NCBI GenBank assembly: GCA_964035545.1
Contig: OZ037767.1
Location: forward strand, 20,066,628-20,130,627
Reading direction: 5' to 3'
DNA: 64,000 bases
Source of the DNA: Bugula neritina
Taxonomy: Eukaryota; Bryozoa; Gymnolaemata; Cheilostomatida; Bugulidae
Shown here: one piece after another, positions 61,401-64,000 of the stretch
Numbering within the stretch: position 1 is the stretch's first letter
Layout: every line of letters begins with the position of its first letter
Translations under genes and position numbers: made by a program
Notes under the pieces: generated by a model
Database searches by the model: none
What the model was told of the DNA's origin: nothing
The model's input: the letters and a program-made list of their open reading frames with translations, nothing else

Positions 61401-64000
61401 AAAAACGAGGCACATGAATGCATTAGGGAAAACTCATCGCTTTATTTGGTTTAACAAATAGATCAGGTATGACTAGATATATTATTTTGGTAGGTGTTGA
61501 TAATTGAAGTTTTAAAGAGGGAGGCACGAATATCATATAACATAACATGTTGTTAATTTCGCATAGAGCTATATATTTATCAACTGCTATGCAGGACAAA
61601 GACAAATAATGTAATCACTGTTGATGAGCGATATTGTGCTTGGGATAGTAGCAAATCTATATTTCTGGTTAAAGTTTGTTGTTATCAGTACTAAGGTTGT
61701 GCTGTTGATAATAAAAATTGAAATCATGCAGCTAGAGAGTTGCTGCCAAGTAGTTTATCAGGTAATGGGGTAGACAACTTCTGCAAAAGCTGCTTTCATC
61801 TTGCAAAACTTATCACATTTTCAAACCATTTTTAAACTACAGGTAGCTTTGGAAGCTTGCCATTACCAAGAATTTTTATATCATTGAGTTGGAGATTTTT
61901 TAAGCATGAATACATCATAGCATCAGAAAAATGAATTTTACGACAAAAGATGCCAAATGACAGCTGGAAGAAGAAAATCTGAAATTTTTCTTCTGTTAAA
62001 AACAAGAAACTTACTAAAAATACCTACTGCGTAAATGTTGAGTATTTTTTTGCTTTCTCTTCAATCATATTTTATAAAAGATTAATTCAAATAAACAATT
62101 GTTAGTAAATCTTTAAATTTTGCTACATTTTACAGTTATTGGAGTTTACATTTAATATATTTAAAATGTATAGTATTTTATTCTACATTTTATACCAGTA
62201 AGTGATTGTGATGCTGAAATCATTGCGAAAAGATAATACGTGTCTTATATTACATAATGGAATTCTTGCTGAAACATCCAGTACGTTTAGTTGCCTTGTG
62301 TAAAAGAGTAGACCAGCAATCATATCGCCTTAAATGTATACCTATTTAACCAATTTTGCTTTAGGTAGAGCTTTTTATCAATATGCAATGCATGCACTAA
62401 ATCTAAATCGCTAAGTTTCAACCATTCTTAGATTACAAAAAAGAAATGGAAGCAGATGACCTCCAAGATTTTCTTCAACTAACCTACGTGCATACAATTA
62501 GTAGATTTGTTAGTTTCAACAACAATACGCCTAATTGATGATGACACTCCATCTAACATAATTTATTCAAGTTGAGTAGTATGCTGGACAGCAGCGAATT
62601 TAGATTGAGTAGATAATTCTTAAAAATAAAATTATTATCATTAATAGACAGGCCATGCTATACATTCACTAAAGAAAAGCAAAATTTTACCTAATTGCTA
62701 ATAAACTGAAAACTGTGATACATTGTTACTGAATGAGAACAATTCAGAATATGTAATTTTCAAATTTTGGTTCAAATACTAGTATAACATATACAAACGT
62801 TTAAAAAAGTGAAAAGTATAATCTAAATTCTAAAACAATGCTGCTTTTAATTCAATACCAACCAAATGGTAATGCTAGTCATTAATATTGTACATATTAT
62901 TGAAAATGAACTGGGTTATGTATGCCAACAGTATATCATTACTCATCATTAGCTTTGTATCTAGTAGAAAATGTCACTACAGCCAATAAGGGATAAGATT
63001 TCAAATCAGATTGTTACTAGCAATTTTAAGCCTTAAAAATTATATTAAAGGTTTTTCCAAATAGCACAGTCAATGGTTTTGATCCTATAATTTTAAATCT
63101 CAAGCCCACAATAACTATACTACCCTGGTGCCCATATCACTAGCTATAATGCAGGAATTAATATCATCATAGCCTAAACAATGCTTCTGAAATCTCAAAG
63201 TTGGTGAATGCAAAAAAGGTTTAAGTAAATAACCAATTGCCAAAACTAAGTTTAACCCATAAACCAACATCAACTGGCGAAGTAAGCTTAGTAAACAGTA
63301 CTGCACTGCAGCACACGCCAAAATATTGTAAACAACCGTGAAAAAATAACTATAAGTAGTCACGGATGAACTTGAACCTAATACTAATAGAGATGTTATG
63401 CTATAGCAATAATTATAAAATGCTACAATATTACTATTCTGAAAAAATAGTCTATGACTATCACTATACCTATGGCTATAGCATTACTATAACTATTAGT
63501 ATTAGTAATACTAATAGTAATGCTGTAATAGTATTACTATTAGTAATGCTAATACTTATACTATCAGTTATCAGTATCATTATCACCATCAGTCTATCAA
63601 TGGTTAGTGATTACTACTTATCTTTAATAACTTTATTATTAATAATTGCATTTCAAATTCAATTTTATTTTTAATAATAAAATTAATTTGATATAATTAA
63701 TAAATCACATTTTCATTTTGATTTTATTTTTTATTTTGCACACTAACACTAAGTCTAACAGTAACACTAACAGTAACAGTAACACTTGTCATTATGATTA
63801 TATGTTATATTAAATATTAATATTTATCAATATACTTATAGTATAACTGAGTTATAGTTATAGCGTTATAGGTAAATTGGTAATAACAATAATAAACACC
63901 TATAGTTATATTAAAATTATGAGGGTGTAACTTGTAAATAAAGTTGTAGTGTATATTGGAGTAAAACATTGTCATTGTGATAGTATATCAATTATAATAT
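61401..64000. other. right flank, no recognised gene
   Basis: AT-rich sequence. From about 63470 to 63900 it is low-complexity ATT/AGT/ACT triplet DNA like that at 7470-8160, which opens a false Ile/Ser/Thr frame. No protein, RNA gene or transposon end could be supported. Confidence 0.5.

Noticed and set aside
63366-63674. 102-codon plus-strand frame at the right edge
   Set aside because: Mostly Ile/Ser/Thr encoded by ATT/AGT/ACT low-complexity sequence, with no splice or domain evidence.

Overview
This 64 kb window is animal nuclear DNA, AT-rich and dense in introns and repeats. Every confident gene is a spliced gene with GT-AG introns and metazoan-type content. I see no operons, ribosome binding sites, CRISPR arrays, rRNA genes or intact tRNA genes. 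The organism is most likely a non-vertebrate metazoan with an unusually minisatellite-rich genome; I cannot place it to phylum.

Three genes could be joined exon by exon with every splice phase closing. Left to right they are: (1) TBCC (tubulin-folding cofactor C), minus strand, 4257-6573, 3 exons, 369 aa. (2) PEX5 (peroxisomal PTS1 import receptor), plus strand, 8992-17137, 13 exons, 623 aa. (3) An ASK-family MAP kinase kinase kinase (MAP3K5/6/15 type), minus strand, 18278-61147, 30 coding exons, 1362 aa, close to the length of human ASK1. TBCC and PEX5 are divergent, and PEX5 and ASK are convergent, about 1.1 kb apart. A fourth gene start of unknown identity (two candidate coding exons, minus strand) lies at 224-1691 and runs off the left edge. 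The three named genes belong to unrelated pathways (tubulin folding, peroxisome import, stress signalling), so I see no functional cluster. The 2.8 kb upstream of ASK holds a promoter-like segment and otherwise no supportable gene.

The rest is mostly introns and spacers filled with tandem arrays. Units run from 2 to about 72 bp, and there are about 30 arrays. Several nearly fill an intron (PEX5 intron 3, ASK intron 5), and several end exactly at, or include, a splice site. Two transposon signals stand out: a 321-bp non-autonomous hAT-like element with an 8-bp target duplication in ASK intron 4, and a pair of inverted tRNA-derived SINE-like copies in ASK introns 1 and 6 that bracket exons 2-6. 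Most long open frames in the window are translations of these arrays and are rejected as genes.
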